From: Hysterangium stoloniferum | Lineage: Eukaryota; Basidiomycota; Agaricomycetes; Hysterangiales; Hysterangiaceae | Length of the DNA stretch: 64,000 nt | Reading direction: 5' to 3' | Assembly (NCBI GenBank): GCA_015178975.1 | Contig: WHVD01000173.1 | Span: 1-64,000 of the forward strand | In this document: positions 24,292 through 35,292 of the stretch, one piece after another | Numbering within the stretch: the first letter of the stretch is position 1 | How the letters are laid out: every line of letters starts with the position of its first letter | The notes under the pieces: generated by a model | The model's input: the letters and a program-made list of their open reading frames with translations, nothing else | What the model was told of the DNA's origin: nothing | Databases searched by the model: none | Made by a program: the position numbers and the translations under genes

Positions 24292-25459
24292 CTGAATCAG
24301 GTGAGTCTGTGCTCCTTCTACTGATTTCCGAATTGGTGGATATACTGCTGGCTGAATCATCTGATCCATCACTACTAGAAGGGCTGCTTGAGTCGGATGG
24401 TGGTCTGAACTTTCCTTGCCCTCCTACTGCAAAGTACCCACCATCAGGCACTGGTGAGGGTTCTCGTACATACTGGTTCGTCACATTCTTATCCATCTGC
24501 TTTCTCAGCAACTGACAATTTCGCTTCTTGCTCTCCCCACCAGTGTTTAAACTCGGGAAAGCTTTATTAGGTTTCTTTAAGGGACGTTCGCCCTCCATTC
24601 TCTCCTTTCCCTTAGGGGACTGGGTTGACAACTTGTTTTCAGATCCAGCTGCTTTTGGAGTCTCTAACCTAGAGGAGGATGGTTCGGTTGTCATGGGTTC
24701 ATTTTCGTCTACCTCAATGACAATGGCACTTAGATTTAGAGAGACATGGGGAAAAGTAACTGGACTCTCCAACCCTCTAATCGTTCTCCTGGCTTTAGGT
24801 AAGGTCCATGTTTCTGGTAGCGGCCCCAACTGATCTTTGTCAGACTCCGAACAATCGGACCATCTAAACTGAGCAGCCTGGCTGCGCTCAAGTGCCATAT
24901 CCTTGGACACTCCCTCCTGTCTTTCATTGTCATCGCCACTGCTCTCCCTTTCAAACCACTCTGGAAAAAAGAGCGACTCTGGGTGGATGAGAGGTTTCTC
25001 CTTTTGCAGCATCCTCTGGAAGGTCTTTCGAGGGGCTGCTAGCTCTTCGGAATACAATAGGTTATACTGGTATGTCCAGTTATGAAGACTAACCAGAGTA
25101 CGGGGGTATTCATTCATGAGGGGAAAAGGAGCTCTCTCTCTCCCACTTTCAGACAATTCTTTCGAGGCTTCACTACTGGGAGCATGGTCATTTCCACCAG
25201 ACGTGGCCATCAAGGAATCAGAGGTTATTGTCGATACCTCTTCCATCTTGGCATCACGGTCCATCCTTCCCTCTCCCCCCTGATGAGTAGGGAGGATTGG
25301 TTCGGGGCCCATGGCATTCAGAGGCGAAGAAGTACTACTCACCGATGCAATGGCCGGATCGTCTACTACCACCATTTTTCGAACAATTCTCTTGCTCCAC
25401 ACGGGGATTGCGCTTCGGACTGTGCCTCAGCGAGTGACGGGTTGATTAATCTCGGACAT
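24292..25459 (-). pseudogene. Gyp-2 gag-like ORF of a second gypsy lineage
   Basis: The start ATG is at 25459. TGA at 25429-25427 (codon 11, between Arg and Gly) is followed by an open frame that runs straight into RT at 24292. The protein is hydrophilic, with a Trp-containing segment (LHNWTYQYNLLY), a Pro/Lys-rich middle and a Ser/Asp-rich tail (SSSPSSSDGSDDSASS). This is the composition of gag N-terminal regions of some agaricomycete gypsy elements. No zinc knuckle is present. The in-frame fusion to a Gyp-1-type RT is the striking feature. Confidence 0.6.
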
Positions 25460-25462
25460 TAT

Positions 25463-26137
25463 GGAGGGTGTTTATAATTACTATAATCTCAAATATTTAC
25501 TAATAAAAGTCTTATTTTTACAAAACTCCATCTTTAAATAGTGATATCTATTCTGAAACAATTATATCATCAAAAAACAACCATTAGAAATAGTTCTCCA
25601 TATTACATCTTATACAACCCATAGTTATTTAACAAATTCCATTGTATATAATTTCCTTCCTTTTACAGATTCCTACTAATACTTTTATTAGTACTTTGTT
25701 TTTTAAAAGTTGTAATGAAGTTATTTCCATGTAAAATATGTAAAATATTATTGGAAATTTTTCATACCACAGCTGTCTTTATTAAGTAAAACCCCCTATA
25801 TATTCTGGGTATGTTGAATCAAGTAGAAATCTGTTTAGATTGACAGATCTATTCCGAAGTAATACATATGTATTTAGAGGTGCCAATGATATACATATGC
25901 ATGGAATGGACTATTTAAAGGTATATATTTTTTAAAAGTATTAGTGTTTCAAACTACTAATTGTTTTTATTGTCTACTTGTGTCCAGAAAGATTCATTAG
26001 TTTGTAATGTATGAGAGAGTTTAAAACTTTTTGAAAGTTTTAAAAACCAAATTATGTTTGAATCACATCCCAGATGTTTAAATGACCTTTAGAGTATATT
26101 AGAATTTGGTATACTTAATAGTTTTCAGATATCCTCC
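25463..26137. mobile_element. TIR element 2 (675 bp)
   Basis: It begins GGAGGGTG and ends ATATCCTCC, with TAT on both sides (25460-25462 and 26138-26140). It is AT-rich and non-coding. The stretch 25470-26137 is about 95 percent like 35952-36613 by eye. It shares the end motif TATCCTCC and the TAT duplication with TIR element 1 but not the interior. Confidence 0.72.
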
Positions 26138-26464
26138 TATGGTGGTATTGGTAGGTATTTGGTTTGGTTGTGTGCACACATGTTATTGTTAAACCTAGTG
26201 GGTGATCAGTCCACTAGTAGAAAATATAAAAGAATACGAAATTGAAGACAAGATACTCAAAAAGTGTAAGGTTCGGGTTTAAAGATAGCATAATCCTTCG
26301 GTTTGAGCTTCTTATGAAGAGGAATGAACAGAGTAGGAATAGGCTCCAATTCGAAATAACTACTGTAGCTAATGGGTGGCTTCCCTATTTATGCTAGCAT
26401 TCGTAGACTAAACCCCCTAACGACAGATAATAGAAATGAAACAGTGTAATGATCGGAAAATTAT
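26138..26464. other. Spacer between TIR element 2 and the NLR-like gene
   Basis: No coding sequence or repeat ends recognised. It includes the region just past the stop codon (26465) of the minus-strand WD40 gene and so probably its 3' untranslated part. Confidence 0.35.
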
Positions 26465-27031
26465 CTACCCTCTCTTTACCCCCTGAGACAATGGCGGTAG
26501 ACCACTCTGTGCCAAGTCCGCCACCAGGTCTGGTCCCGTTACACCCGTCACCGCATCCCAGAGCCGGACGGTGTTGTCAACAGAACCGGACACAATGCGA
26601 GTCCCGTCCGGCGAAAACAAAACCGAACAAATGCAAGACGTGTGTCCCTCGAATGGCTCCTGCAATGGCTCTCCTGTCGCCACATCCCAGAGCCGAACAG
26701 TGATGTCATCAGAACTGGACACGATCCAAATCCCATCCGGCGAAAATGATACCAAAGAAACCGAATCCGTGTGTCCCTCCAATGGCTCCTGCAACGGCTC
26801 TCCCTTCGCCGCATCCCAGAGCTGGACAGTGCGGTCATCAGAACTGGACACGATGCGAGTCCCGTCCGGGGAAAATGAGACCGAAGTAACTGAATCCATG
26901 TGTCCCTGCAAAGGTTCCTGTAACGGCTTTCCCGTCGCCGCATCCCAGAGCCGGATGGTGTTCTCACAAGAACTGGACACGATTCGAGTCCTGTCTGGTG
27001 AAAATGAGACCAAAGAAACCCAAGATGTGTG

Positions 27032-27415
27032 TGTTAGAAAGTAAGACTAATAATAAACTCAGTCTCATATATGGGTATAACGGACTAATATATAAAATAC
27101 TTAATAATAAACTAAAGTACATGTAAGTATACCAAAATGCATAAATTAAAGTAAAGTGGCTCACCTCAGTCTTGTATATGGGTATAACGGACTGAGGTGT
27201 GGATACGTTCTGGCTACAGTATATATACTGAATATATCAATTAGTGATAGGAACAAAGGAAATATTGAGTAAGGGGAATATGAGATAAAGAGAGCAACGA
27301 GACATGCGGCTACACCTTGGTTCCTTATGTGTCCACGTGGTCTCTTATTACTTCGACCCTGCGTACTCTTGTTCATCCAAATATAGCAAGGGAGGTTCTA
27401 CGGTGTTATCCAACA
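27032..27415. mobile_element. 384-bp LTR-like insert in a WD40 repeat
   Basis: The ends are TGTTAG...CCAACA. The flanks share TGTG (27028-27031 and 27416-27419). Removing the insert and one TGTG recreates the WD-repeat sequence found in all sibling repeats. No ORF of note. Two internal copies of a TATGGGTATAACGGACT phrase occur (about 27075 and 27180). It is a solo LTR or short non-autonomous retroelement. Confidence 0.78.
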
Positions 27416-27783
27416 TGTGTCCCTGGAACGGCTCCTGCAATGGCATTCCCGTCGCCACATCCCAGAGCCGGACAGTGTTGTCAAAAGATCCGGACACGAT
27501 GCGAGCTGACTAATTGGTGCCATCACCTATAGCTTGCAATCAACCTTAATGTATGATGGGGGGGAGGAGGAGGATTGCCTGTCCTCTCACCAGCAGACAA
27601 ACAGCCCGAGTGTGAGATGGAGGAACATGCCACTTCCCACCTACCACACACAGTCGGCTTGTTCCTACCTCCATGCCAACTCCCCCAAAATAAATAAACA
27701 TAATGGTGTAATAGTATAAGCAGAAGCAGTGAGATAAAAAAAAAAAAAGAAAAAAAGAGTTTAAAAACTACATCCCGGCAACA

Positions 27784-29001
27784 TCACAGTACGGAAAGTA
27801 GCCATGGCAGAGCATAAATCTCGTCACAATGCCGCCAATAAGCTAAAAAGGCGGAAGAAGTCCATCGGCCTATTGACATTACAATAAAAGGGTCAACACC
27901 CATCAGAAGAAGATGAGTAGTGCCTCCAATGCGAAATGCATGACCCTTGCATAGGGGCAAACCAACGAGTGTCCAGATTTCATAACAACGTTCCGAAAAC
28001 CACGATTTGCACATTGGCGCGTAGCCAGTGGGAGTTTTCCACACAAAAAGGGGGGCATCGGTTGGAATGTCATTATTGACATGAAAATGTGCAAGGAGAG
28101 CATGGTAGGGACTAGTATCGTCACCAGTATCAGTATTGTTAATATCATCACCACGGCGAAGGTGAGTTTTGGACCATGGAATATGAAATTTTGCGAAAGC
28201 AATGTTCGTGGAAGTAACCCCCATAGAAAAAGGAACACTGCGAGAGACGTGAAAGATAGGGTCAAAATTCCCCATGGCCTTAATCGTGAGTTCACCAAGG
28301 CGACAGGAAGACCAGAATGCAACACATGCTACAGCAAACACAGCAACATCAAATGAATCACGAAGATCTAAATGATGGGCCAGAGCCCACACATGTGCGA
28401 TGGTCAGAGCTTCATGTTTGGGTAAGAAGGCGGAATCTGGAGTGAGACGTGTAATGCCTTTGATAGTTCGGGTTAACAAAGCACCACCCAACCAAGGGGC
28501 CCCATTGAGGACATGCCAAAAGTGAATCCCTTGAAGCCACTTTTTGATCGTACCACCCCCAACTAAGCCAGCCCCACGGGATGTAACAAAAAGGGAAAGG
28601 AGATCCTCAGAAGCTGGCATTCAATCAGTCTCGGAGATGCCAGCATTATCGCAAAAATTTGTGAAGTGAAGCAAACCCGCCACATAGCCAGCGAGGGAAT
28701 CATCTGTTAAGGATGACAACATGACTGAACGCCACTGTGCAATCAAAGCTGTAGAAAAACGTGTGGAGAGATGAGCATGATGTGTGATTGCGAAAGGAGT
28801 GAGCCATGTCAGAAACTGATCTTTGGCAAGGACATGTGGGCGAAGAATTGAAGGAGAGATCGTTGAGAAGGGATCAGTGGAATATTGGGGCCGTTGAAAG
28901 CGAACCAGTGAGTGCGGCAAGGAGGGAGTGGCCCCAACTCCCGCTGTCTCATATGTTGCAGCACATGCACACACACGTGCACCAGCAATGGAACTAGACA
29001 T
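27784..29001 (-). pseudogene. Tyrosine recombinase of the DIRS-like element
   Basis: The frame runs from 29001 to 27784 and is interrupted only by TGA at 28623-28621, after which it continues without a shift. The C-terminal catalytic signature is visible: Arg in CRLGELT, HAFR (HxxR), GRW at the second His/Trp position and the nucleophile Tyr in AYWRHCDE. The protein would be about 405 residues. It should circularise and integrate the DNA copy. The first 8 nt overlap the end of the pol frame (stop at 28994), suggesting coupled expression. TGA in place of an Arg codon (CGA) would explain the break. Confidence 0.88.
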
Positions 29002-32000
29002 AAAGGAGGTAAGGGGCTAGCTCTGGTGGGAGCTGAAACTGAGGATGCAACCTCTCAACTTGTGAACCAAAAATGCCATGGGAAATCAGGTCAGCCAAAT
29101 TGTCAGTAGAGGGAACATAGAGAGGGGAGACAGTGTTATTCATGGGGACAAGAGAAGCTGCCATACATCTGACAGAATCATTGCATTGCAGATTGCGCGA
29201 ACGACCCCGGTCGAAAGCCCCGATAACACCAGTGTTATCGCTATGAATAATAAATTCAGTGTTAGTATAAGACAGGTGATCCAGCCAGTGGAGAGCGAGT
29301 TCCAGCGCAATGCATTCTCCCCACCCAATGTCCCGCCCATGTGAAGCCCAACCCTCCTGCAAATGCCAGGCTGCCCATTTCGAGCCCACAACGAGGCCAA
29401 TACCCCAAGAAGGGGAAGCATCGACATAAATATGCAAGTCCAGAACCACACGAGGTAAGAGGGAATGTGTCAGGGCTGGACGTGTGAGCACATCACGCCA
29501 CCAGTGCAAATCAGCAATTAAAGACGGTGACACATGATGATGGGAAAAATTATTTGGAAAGCGAGAGATGAAGGAGGTCAATGTAACAAGATATGAGTGG
29601 CCAGTGGTGAAAATAAAGGTAAGATGCTGCAAGGAACCATGGAGGGACATCGCCTGTGGACGAGTAACCGTCATGTTAGCGGCAAGCAAAAACTGTTCAA
29701 GCTTCGCCTGATGCTTAAGGCATTTCTTCTCAGGGAGAGAAACTGTGCGGTTCTGCAAGTCCCACACGAAGCCAGCATAAGTCACAGTTGAAGCAAAATC
29801 CTGGCCTTTGGATTGGATATCATGCAAAGGGATACCCAGTGATTGGGTATAGGACAAAATATCGGCAAGTGAGTGGTGAAATACATAGGATATGCCATTT
29901 GGGTGGGATAAGGAGTGTGAGGGCTCCCTAAAAAGGGCGAAATCATCCACCCACTTTGCCACGAAGGCCAGAAAATAGTGCACGAGCAGATCACAAGTGG
30001 CATCGGCAACCTTGCCCTGAATGCCCGTTGCAGAAGTGAGACCAAATGGTGTGCAATGGTCAATATAAATAGCATTGTCAAACATGCATGCAATGTAACA
30101 TTTGTGGGCGGGAAGAATAGGAGAGTTGCGAAAAGCATCCCTAACATCCAGGGCAGCACCTTCTGTGCCTGGTGGACATGTAGAAACCTGAAACTTATAA
30201 GTATAATGTATCATATGCAATGGTAATGCTGCCATGAAGACCCAATGGCAACATCAACGTGCCCATAGTGGCTCAACATCAACGTGCCCAGATAGGCTCA
30301 ACATCAACATGCCTATTGGCTCAACATCAACGTGCCCATAATGGCTCAACATCAACGTGCCCATATTGGCTCAACATCAACGTGCCCACATTGGCTCAAC
30401 ACCAACATATCAATAACAGCTCCAACGAGAAGTGTACAAATGAAGACAATAAGAAGATAAGAAGAGCTTACATATTGTGCAACTGCTGCCGCAGTGTACC
30501 ACTTAGTAGGCCAATCAACTGCATTAATCCACGAGTTAGTTGAATAACCCGAAGAATCTTTCTTGCTAAGATGACAAATCATCTGCAAATTTGTTGACCC
30601 AGGCTTGGCAATCAGACCAAGGGGTGCAGTGCGAAAATGTCCACCAAAAATTGTATGTGCAACCTCAATCGAAAAAGGACCAGACATCCAGCCAAGGTGA
30701 ATCTCGTCCTGCAAATGTTGCAAAAGAAATCGAGGATCCAAGCCAGCAGAAGGAAGATTAGGCAGAATAAAGGTGGATGTAAGGGGAGGGGGATTACCAA
30801 TGGGTGGACCATGAATCATATCATAAACGAGAGTAGGGTAACGAGTGGACAAGCCTGCATCAAGCAAAGCTCTATGCCATGCGTCCGGCACATATGGCGT
30901 TGGTAAAAAAAGGCGTAAACAATTAGTTGCGGGGACAGGTCTGTGCAGGATGCGTGGTGTCACCACAGAGAGAGCAAGTGTGGGATGGGTCACCTGACCC
31001 CCGCTGCTCACAGGCCCCACGGGAATTGTACCCAACACAGAGCTCCACGCCGGAACCCTGTCGCAGGAACCGACCTCCCCGCCACTCAGCAATGATGGGC
31101 CAGTCCGGGCGAAATGCGAGTTGTGCGCTCCACAATGGATACAGGAACCCGTCGGCGCCTTTGCAGTGGATGCTGAGGCCCGAAAGGAATCACCACGATA
31201 CAGATGGTATGTATTCCCCATGGTGCGGCGGGATATGTCAGAAAGGGTGGTATCACTACTCCGTGCAGCAGGTGTGGGCGATGCAGCATGCACATTACGC
31301 GGTACCACCTGTAATGAAACACCAGGCTGGGCAGGAAGGCCTTGGCGTGCATGCTGCCACTCTAAAGACAAAATATAGAACATGTCAGAGGGATCAGGCA
31401 CCGTAGGTGATGTTGAATTCCACTGCATTCGCAATGCTTTGTCCATCTCAAACCAAGCAGGAAACCACAAAGCAAAGTCGGGACCTGCCTGCATTTTGTC
31501 ACAATGTTTGTACCAACCTTGAGCGGCCGGCCCGTCACCACACGTATCTCGTATAATGGATAACCAATTGGCATGGGCTTGTAAGAAATCCACAGCGGTA
31601 AGCGATGCCTCTGAAGGAAAAGCCGCGGTATCGAGGAAATATTCGCCCACCCCATTCCCAACCGAGATTCTAGAATACTTAAGATCGACATTTCCACAAA
31701 CCCGCTGCAAGGATCTTGTAGTTAACATAGACAAAGGAATATATACCTTCTTGAAAGCCATATGTAAGATCTGGTTGGGAATGGATGCCAGATCCAATTC
31801 CAGCTTGTTATGCCGGATTTCATCGAAGTCGTAAATTGGGAGTGCTTTTGAATAATCCACAGTCCTATATTTACTAGATGTGGAAGAAGATGCATTAGCT
31901 AATGCTAATAACAAGTCAGGTCCACCCTTGTTGATGGCAGCCATTAGAGGTGCGGTAATGCCTGCTGGTATGAGAAGCGAGGGGGGGAATCCGCCAACAT

Positions 32001-32466
32001 CCCTGTTGTTAACCTGTTCTGACATGTTCTGTTCAGATACTAAGCTGCTCGACCCGACCCTTCTTTCAGGTGGGTCCTGTCCCGTTTCTATGCTCATACC
32101 CCTGTTCCCTGCTGTGGGCATGACCACACTACGCAAAGCTCCTTCAGAAGGCACGGCCTCCAATGCCTCATCAGCGTCCACCTCTGACCTTCCCTCTGCT
32201 CTCAGCGAGGCCCGGACCTTGTTTCGGTCCCGTTTTTCATCGTTCGCTCTGACGATAGCGTCCCGCATTGCATTGAAAAGGCTTTCGACAGAATTGAAAT
32301 TCTCGGCAACTGGTGCCTCCTCAACATTTGGAAGTCCGGTCCTTCCAGGCAGTGAAGGGGAACCTGCCCCTCCACTGGAGGTGTCGTCCACCCGAGGTAT
32401 AGCTGGAGGTAAACCTTGCCCCCTTACAGAGGGAGGTCTTGAATTCTTTCCACGAGTCGAAGCCAT
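28994..32466 (-). CDS. gag-RT-RNase H polyprotein of the DIRS-like element, one intron
   Basis: Exon 1 is 32466-30472 (665 codons) and exon 2 is 30187-28994, joined by a 284-nt intron with GTAAGC at 30471 and TTTCAG at 30188. The phase is 0 on both sides, giving about 1062 residues. The gag half is Ser/Pro/Glu-rich, then helical. A Cys/His cluster (CIHCGAHNSHFA) lies near 31135. The RT has PGSTNLQMICHLS, then ALDVRDAFRNSPI, FGLTSAT and the active-site motif VDDF. RNase H has YVDASPSWGIG, a GE in GWGECIALE and HSDNTG. The frame is open end to end, so this gene may be functional. Without the intron model, the RT would be broken in two. Confidence 0.82.
30188..30471 (-). other. Spliceosomal intron in the DIRS-like RT
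   Basis: GTAAGC...TTTCAG with exact in-frame joining (Gln-Tyr before, Val-Ser-Thr after). It is longer than host introns here because it carries a tandem array. The unspliced reading adds a frame without RT character and then a stop. Confidence 0.75.
30248..30412. repeat. 25-bp minisatellite inside the DIRS intron
   Basis: About 6.5 copies of a 25-bp unit beginning AACATCAACGTGCCCATA. One copy is 23 bp and the last is truncated. Confidence 0.92.
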
Positions 32467-34372
32467 GTATATATGCCAAAAAAAAAACGAAGTATAAGCA
32501 GTTCAAACACGAACTGCCGTCGATAGACCACTTTTAAAAGATTCTACTCGAGCAGACGAGTAGGTAGTATGTTGTCTGAAGTAGGTGCCTTGTTTCCACC
32601 TTAGTCAGCACCTTCTGATCCCGAAACTCTCCTTGTTCGCAGCGGGTTCAGTAAGTATAGTCCCGTCCGGCGAAAACGAGACCGAAGAAACCCAAGACAT
32701 GTGTCCCTGGAACGGCTCCTGCAACGGCTTTCCCGTCGCCGCATCCCAGAGTCGGACTGTGTTGTCCTCACCGCATCCCAGAGCCGGATGGTCTTGTCAC
32801 CAGAACCAGACACGATCCGAGTCCCGTCCGGCGAAAACGAGACCGAAGAAACCCAAGACGTGTGTCCCTCCAACGGCTCCTGCAACGTTTTCCCGTCACC
32901 GCATCCCAGAGCCGGATGGTATTGTCAGAAGAACCGGACACGATCCGAGTCCCGTCCGGCGAAAACGAGACCGAACAAACGCAAGACGTGTGTCCCTCGA
33001 ACGGCTCCTGCAATGGCTCTCCCGTCGCCGCATCCCAGAGCCGGATGGTATTGTCAGAAGAACCGGACACGATCCGAGTCCCGTCCGGCGAAAACGAGAC
33101 TGAATCAACCGAATCCGTGTGTCCCTGGAACAGCTCCCACAACGGCATTCCCGTCGCCGCATCCCAGAGCCGGACAGTGCTGTCATCAGAACCGGACACG
33201 ATCCAAATCCCGTCCGGGGAAAATGATACCGAAGAAACCGAATCCGTGTGTCCCTCCAACGACTCCTGCAACGGCTTTCCCGTCACCGCATCCCAGAGTC
33301 GGACTGTGTTGTCCTCAGAACCAGACACGATGCGAGTCCCGTCCGGCGAAAATGAGACCGACCAAACCCAATCCCTGTGCCCGCGAATTACACTTTGATG
33401 AACCGGCCAGTTGATATTATTCCAAGAAGCCAATTGAAGAGTATTAGGATATTTTTCATTGAATTTGCGTGATATAATGGAGTTACTTGGCGACCACGGA
33501 AGTGCTGACAGGTATAGGTGCGGAGTGCTGTATGCAATTGCAACACCAAACACCTGAATGAATCTGACAACATCTGATACAGTGGAAGCAGCATCTTCAT
33601 ATCCAGCATGCTCCTACCATGATCCATTAACATCTTCCATTGTTTCCATTATTAAATGATAAAAAAGCAATGGAATTACTTCTAACAAAATAAATCAAAC
33701 TATTCTTAATCACTAACCTTTAGCCACCCAGTTATTCGCAGAAGTTCTAAATCTGTGCTACTTGTCAGAGCATCGACCAGGCTGAGTGCTTCGAGCCAAA
33801 ATAGTATACGTTCATCATTAATGAATGATACCACTTCCTCAACCAGGCATTTTTCGAGAGCAATTCTTTCCTCCTCATTTACGGTTCCATCGCGCGGTGT
33901 TTCCAGAATATGTTTCATCCAGAACCGACATGAATATGATAGGTGAGGGGAGATCCATCTCTTCACGCTTTCTCGCAGGCCCGGAATCTGTGCATTAGGG
34001 TAGTACGACGAGCCTATCCCACAAATGTTAACACAAAGACCACCAGCCATAACTCGCAACGAGGCGAATGCAAGGTAATATTGCACCTTTGAGACATCAA
34101 CAAAAAATTCTTTACTAAGATTTTGATCTGTGAGGAAGTCACGAAATGATGCATGAAGAGGTCGGATAGTGGAAGCTGAGTCTGTTACCCCACTCAGAAG
34201 GGAGCCCATGTGTTTCACCACCAACTCCACGTCATAACGGTCATTTATGTTTGGGAATTCGAGTCGCATGCTATTTAAAGCAATTAGGGGAAGATGTTCG
34301 GCTGCGCCAAGCACTTGACTCATCACTGAACGGAACCTTGACAGGAATTCTGAACGATTCCGAAACTCGACT

Positions 34373-34600
34373 CAAGTGTCCGGGAGGCATGGGAAAGTGC
34401 CACGCAGGGTGTCGCGGCTGTGTTGCAAAGGCTGGAAACCTCCGCTCAGAGCGGGTCATGGTAAAGCGCCGCACAGGGTGTGGCGACCGCCGCGACCACC
34501 TCAAAATGCCCTCAAAGATGTATTTACTTAGCATAAAATAGATATAGGTTTGTATATATTCTTCATAATATCTCAATCTGTGCATTGAGGCCCTGTTAAT
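34373..34600. other. GC-rich junction upstream of the NLR remnant
   Basis: Two imperfect copies of a 30-bp phrase (around 34394-34425 and 34458-34490, with CGCAGGGTGT) lie here. They are not part of the NLR frame and mark where the NACHT half was lost. The remainder is AT-rich. Confidence 0.4.
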
Positions 34601-35292
34601 TTACTTTAAGACTGGGTTTTGATGTTTGAAACTGTGAATTAGCCCCTCCCCTAATAGCATTAAAATGGTATTTTGAGAATTGCCATTCAAAATATAGCTA
34701 TTTTTTAGTTTGAAGCCAAAATTTATATTTGTTGCAATTGTCCATTTTTTGTGGTATCTCTCATACCTCTCCACCTTTTTCCACAATCACTTCCTTCCAT
34801 CTGACCCAAGTGATTGATTTTGGTCTCATCAGAGAATACAACTCTCTTCCAGTCTTCCAGAGTGTATTCCTGATGTCTCTCTGCCCACTGTAGCCTCTCC
34901 CTTTTGTAATATTGTCTCAGAACAAAGCATTTCTTCTTTACCACAGGTTTTAGGCCAGCCTTGTGTAAAGCAGAACAAACAGTCTGGGAGGAGAGGGTCT
35001 TATGTATTTGTGACATTCTGAAGAGACTTGGTAACTTGCACTGTATGTCAGCTTTCTGCTTCCAAATGAGATGCTTGGCATAGCTGATATCAGTAGATGT
35101 AGGCTTAGTTGGATGACCACCAGAAGACTTGCAAGCCTCAAAACAATATTTAAAAAATATTTTTGAGATATTTCCAATACTAACAACAGTGGTCTGATGA
35201 ATAGAGTGCCCAGAGACATTAGAGAGGAGCAGAGTAATAATATGTTTATAAATAGCAGGGAGAAGAGTGTGCATAGTAAGTTGTTGGGACAA
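34601..35292 (-). pseudogene. Tc1/mariner transposase remnant
   Basis: From 35292 the protein shows a helix-turn-helix region (STDISYAKHLIW, SSQTVCSALHKAGL), then WAERHQEYTLEDWKRVVFSDETKI, in which the Asp of FSDE is the first catalytic residue of the Tc1 DDE core. A frame change near 34800 leads to VWKKVERYER, and the rest of the core (second Asp and third acid) is missing. It therefore cannot be active. Terminal inverted repeats were not found. Confidence 0.8.

Larger units (their letters stand above)
22389..25459 (-). mobile_element. Gyp-2: chimeric Ty3/gypsy remnant
   Basis: The minus strand reads gag-like ORF (25459-24292), RT from the middle onward, RNase H, and the integrase zinc region up to 22389. 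The gag-like part belongs to another gypsy lineage than the RT part, which is very close to Gyp-1. No LTR is left. A TIR element splits the integrase (22569-23283), another sits just upstream (25463), and the Gyp-1 LTR abuts its left end. Confidence 0.8.
27506..32658 (-). mobile_element. DIRS-like tyrosine-recombinase retrotransposon (about 5.15 kb)
   Basis: The minus strand encodes a gag-RT-RNase H polyprotein and an overlapping tyrosine recombinase, the gene set of DIRS-like elements, which lack an integrase. The element interrupts a WD40 repeat between GATGCGAG (27505) and AGTCCCGTCC (32659), with no target duplication beyond a shared AG, as expected for recombinase-driven insertion. Near the two ends GCTGACTAA (27505-27513) and its complement TTAGTCAGC (about 32602) are present, a possible part of inverted termini. 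An A-rich run lies at 27739-27760. The genes are nearly intact. Confidence 0.85.
26465..34372 (-). pseudogene. NLR-like (STAND) gene with WD40 repeats, split by insertions
   Basis: The minus strand reads as follows. 34372-33718 is the region that normally follows a NACHT domain in fungal NLRs (RPLHASFRDFLTD, SPHLSYSCRFW, ILFWLEALS). An intron spans 33717-33614. The linker into the propeller (YLSALPWSP) and WD40 repeats follow at 33500-32661. A DIRS-like element occupies 32658-27506. One more repeat lies at 27505-27416, a 384-bp LTR-like insert at 27415-27032, and four more repeats at 27031-26500. The stop is at 26465. The repeats ([19 protein letters not shown]) are almost identical in DNA. 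Fungal NACHT-WD40 proteins act in non-self recognition and cell death. The NACHT P-loop and effector domain are missing upstream of 34372. Frame changes occur near 32887 and 32770. Confidence 0.85.

Noticed and set aside
26571..27044. Plus-strand open frame across the WD40 region
   Set aside because: Shadow of the repeated minus-strand WD40 codons. The same holds for 32701-33414.
31880..32497. Plus-strand open frame of 205 codons
   Set aside because: Shadow of the DIRS gag frame, which has a better start and a collinear RT.
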